NCBI RefSeq assembly: GCF_001519055.1
Contig: NZ_KQ954294.1
Coordinates: 115,688-179,687, forward strand
Origin: Novosphingobium sp. Fuku2-ISO-50
GTDB lineage: Bacteria > Pseudomonadota > Alphaproteobacteria > Sphingomonadales > Sphingomonadaceae
Length of the DNA: 64,000 nucleotides
Reading direction: 5' to 3'
Positions 63,225 through 64,000 of this stretch are shown one piece after another. Position numbers and translations under genes: made by a program. The notes under the pieces are model-generated. The model was given only the letters and a program-made list of their open reading frames with translations, was not told where the DNA came from and ran no database searches. Each line of letters begins with the position of its first letter. The stretch's first letter is position 1.

Positions 63225-64000
63225 ATGCAGCTTTCACCCCGCTCTCGCTTTGTGGCCATGGCCCTCGCCCTTGCCGCCCTCGCCGCCGGTTCGTTCGGCT
63301 GGTATCGCGCCTCTCGCGAACGCGCGGGCGACGATGCGGTTTCCGCCCAGTTGGCGCAAGCGGGGATCGGCCCGGCCAAGCGCGCCGCGATCGAGGCGCT
63401 GGTGCGCGCCACCATTCTCGAACATCCCGAAATTCTGCCCGAAGCGATGGACCGGCTGCAGGCGCGCGAGAATGCCGACCGGCTGAAGCCCGTGCGCGCC
63501 GCGCTCGAAACCCCGTTTCCCGGTGCTGTTCTGGGCAATCCGGCGGGCAAAGTGACGCTGGTCGAATTCAGCGATTTCGCCTGCACCTATTGCCGGGGCA
63601 GCGTCGCCGACATCAATGCGCTGATCGCCGCCAATCCCGATCTCAAAGTCGTGCTGCGCGAATTGCCGATCATCGCGCCCGAAAGCCTGCCCGCAGCCAA
63701 GATGGCGCTCGCCGCCGCCGCGCAGGGCAAATATGCCGCCTATCATGCGGCGATGTTTGCCGGTGCGCGCCCCGATGCGGCGAGCATTGCCGCCGCCGCG
63801 ACCAGGGCCGGGCTCAATCTCGATGCCGCGCGCACCTTTGCCGATCGCCCCGACGTGCAGCAGGAGATCGAGCATAACCTCGCTTATGCGCATCAATTGG
63901 GGATCAACGGCACCCCGGCCTTTGCCATCGGCGGGCAGATCATTCCCGGCGCAGTCGGCAAGGACAAGCTGCAGGAAGCCGTCGACGCCGCGCGCAAGGG
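63225..64000 (+). CDS. DsbA-family thiol:disulfide oxidoreductase, cut by window end
   Basis: The frame starts at ATG 63225, 9 bases after the metalloprotease stop, and runs open to the last base; 258 residues are visible. An N-terminal membrane/signal segment (FVAMALALAALAAGSFGWY) is followed by a helical linker (AIEALVRATILEHPEILPEA) and a thioredoxin-like domain. The active site is FSDFACTYCRG (CTYC) and the cis-proline loop GINGTPAF. This is the DsbA/BdbD-like periplasmic group. It is likely co-transcribed with the BepA-like protease and serves envelope protein folding. Confidence 0.92.
   Translation, partial: MQLSPRSRFVAMALALAALAAGSFGWYRASRERAGDDAVSAQLAQAGIGPAKRAAIEALVRATILEHPEILPEAMDRLQARENADRLKPVRAALETPFPGAVLGNPAGKVTLVEFSDFACTYCRGSVADINALIAANPDLKVVLRELPIIAPESLPAAKMALAAAAQGKYAAYHAAMFAGARPDAASIAAAATRAGLNLDAARTFADRPDVQQEIEHNLAYAHQLGINGTPAFAIGGQIIPGAVGKDKLQEAVDAARK

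Overview
The window looks like a chromosomal segment of a high-GC alphaproteobacterium, most likely a sphingomonad (Novosphingobium/Sphingobium type). This is inferred from an MmcB-type repair protein, a PAS_5-type protein, a TonB-dependent receptor beside a Rieske oxygenase locus, a LapB-type type I secretion system and short palindromic repeats of the GTCATTCCCGC type. No 16S rRNA or other definitive marker is present.

Region 1 (1-5.4 kb, + strand): the C-terminal part of a GcvT/DmdA-like folate-dependent methyltransferase, a LysR regulator, a PatD-type gamma-aminobutyraldehyde dehydrogenase, an APC-family amino acid/amine permease and a small secreted allene-oxide-cyclase-like barrel protein. 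A strong hairpin terminator separates this from region 2.

Region 2 (5.4-17.6 kb, - strand plus a divergent regulator): a tight operon mgdABCD-purU-folD-mgsABC-gmaS, which is a complete N-methylglutamate pathway. GmaS makes gamma-glutamylmethylamide from methylamine and glutamate, MgsABC makes N-methylglutamate, and MgdABCD regenerates glutamate and gives methylene-THF. FolD and PurU can then take the C1 unit to formate. A GlxA/GbdR-type AraC regulator is transcribed divergently.

Region 3 (17.6-43.8 kb): a cell-surface region. On the - strand lie a cadherin-like repeat protein, an RsaA-like S-layer/RTX-type protein (1554 aa), a glycosyltransferase, a TolC-type outer membrane factor, a LapB-type ABC exporter, an HlyD-type adaptor and a secreted trypsin-like protease. 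An AT-rich interval (32.2-35.4 kb) follows. It holds two small HTH genes, a small membrane protein, a 6 x 14-bp tandem repeat, a perfect 16-bp inverted repeat and a decayed fragment related to the region 2 AraC regulator. Then comes a giant autotransporter (about 2720 aa), ended by a terminator and tRNA-Arg(CCG).

Region 4 (43.9-54.1 kb): housekeeping and metabolic genes: mmcB, a GDT1/TMEM165 cation exporter, a DEAD-box helicase, a sterol-desaturase-like hydroxylase, a DUF2141 protein, an MFS exporter, a CitE-like lyase, an alpha/beta hydrolase, a beta-CASP nuclease and an AzgA-type purine permease.

Region 5 (54.2-59.1 kb): a TonB-dependent receptor divergent from three translationally coupled genes. 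They are a Rieske-oxygenase catalytic subunit whose Rieske cluster segment is missing, a small protein with an intact Rieske cluster but no catalytic iron site, and a GST-like protein. This layout recalls the caffeine N7-demethylase NdmC/NdmD/NdmE but with a different division of domains, and is the best candidate here for an undescribed system.

Region 6 (59.2-64 kb): a PAS_5 protein, an alpha/beta hydrolase, a BepA-like M48 metalloprotease with TPRs and a DsbA-like thioredoxin-fold protein cut by the window end.
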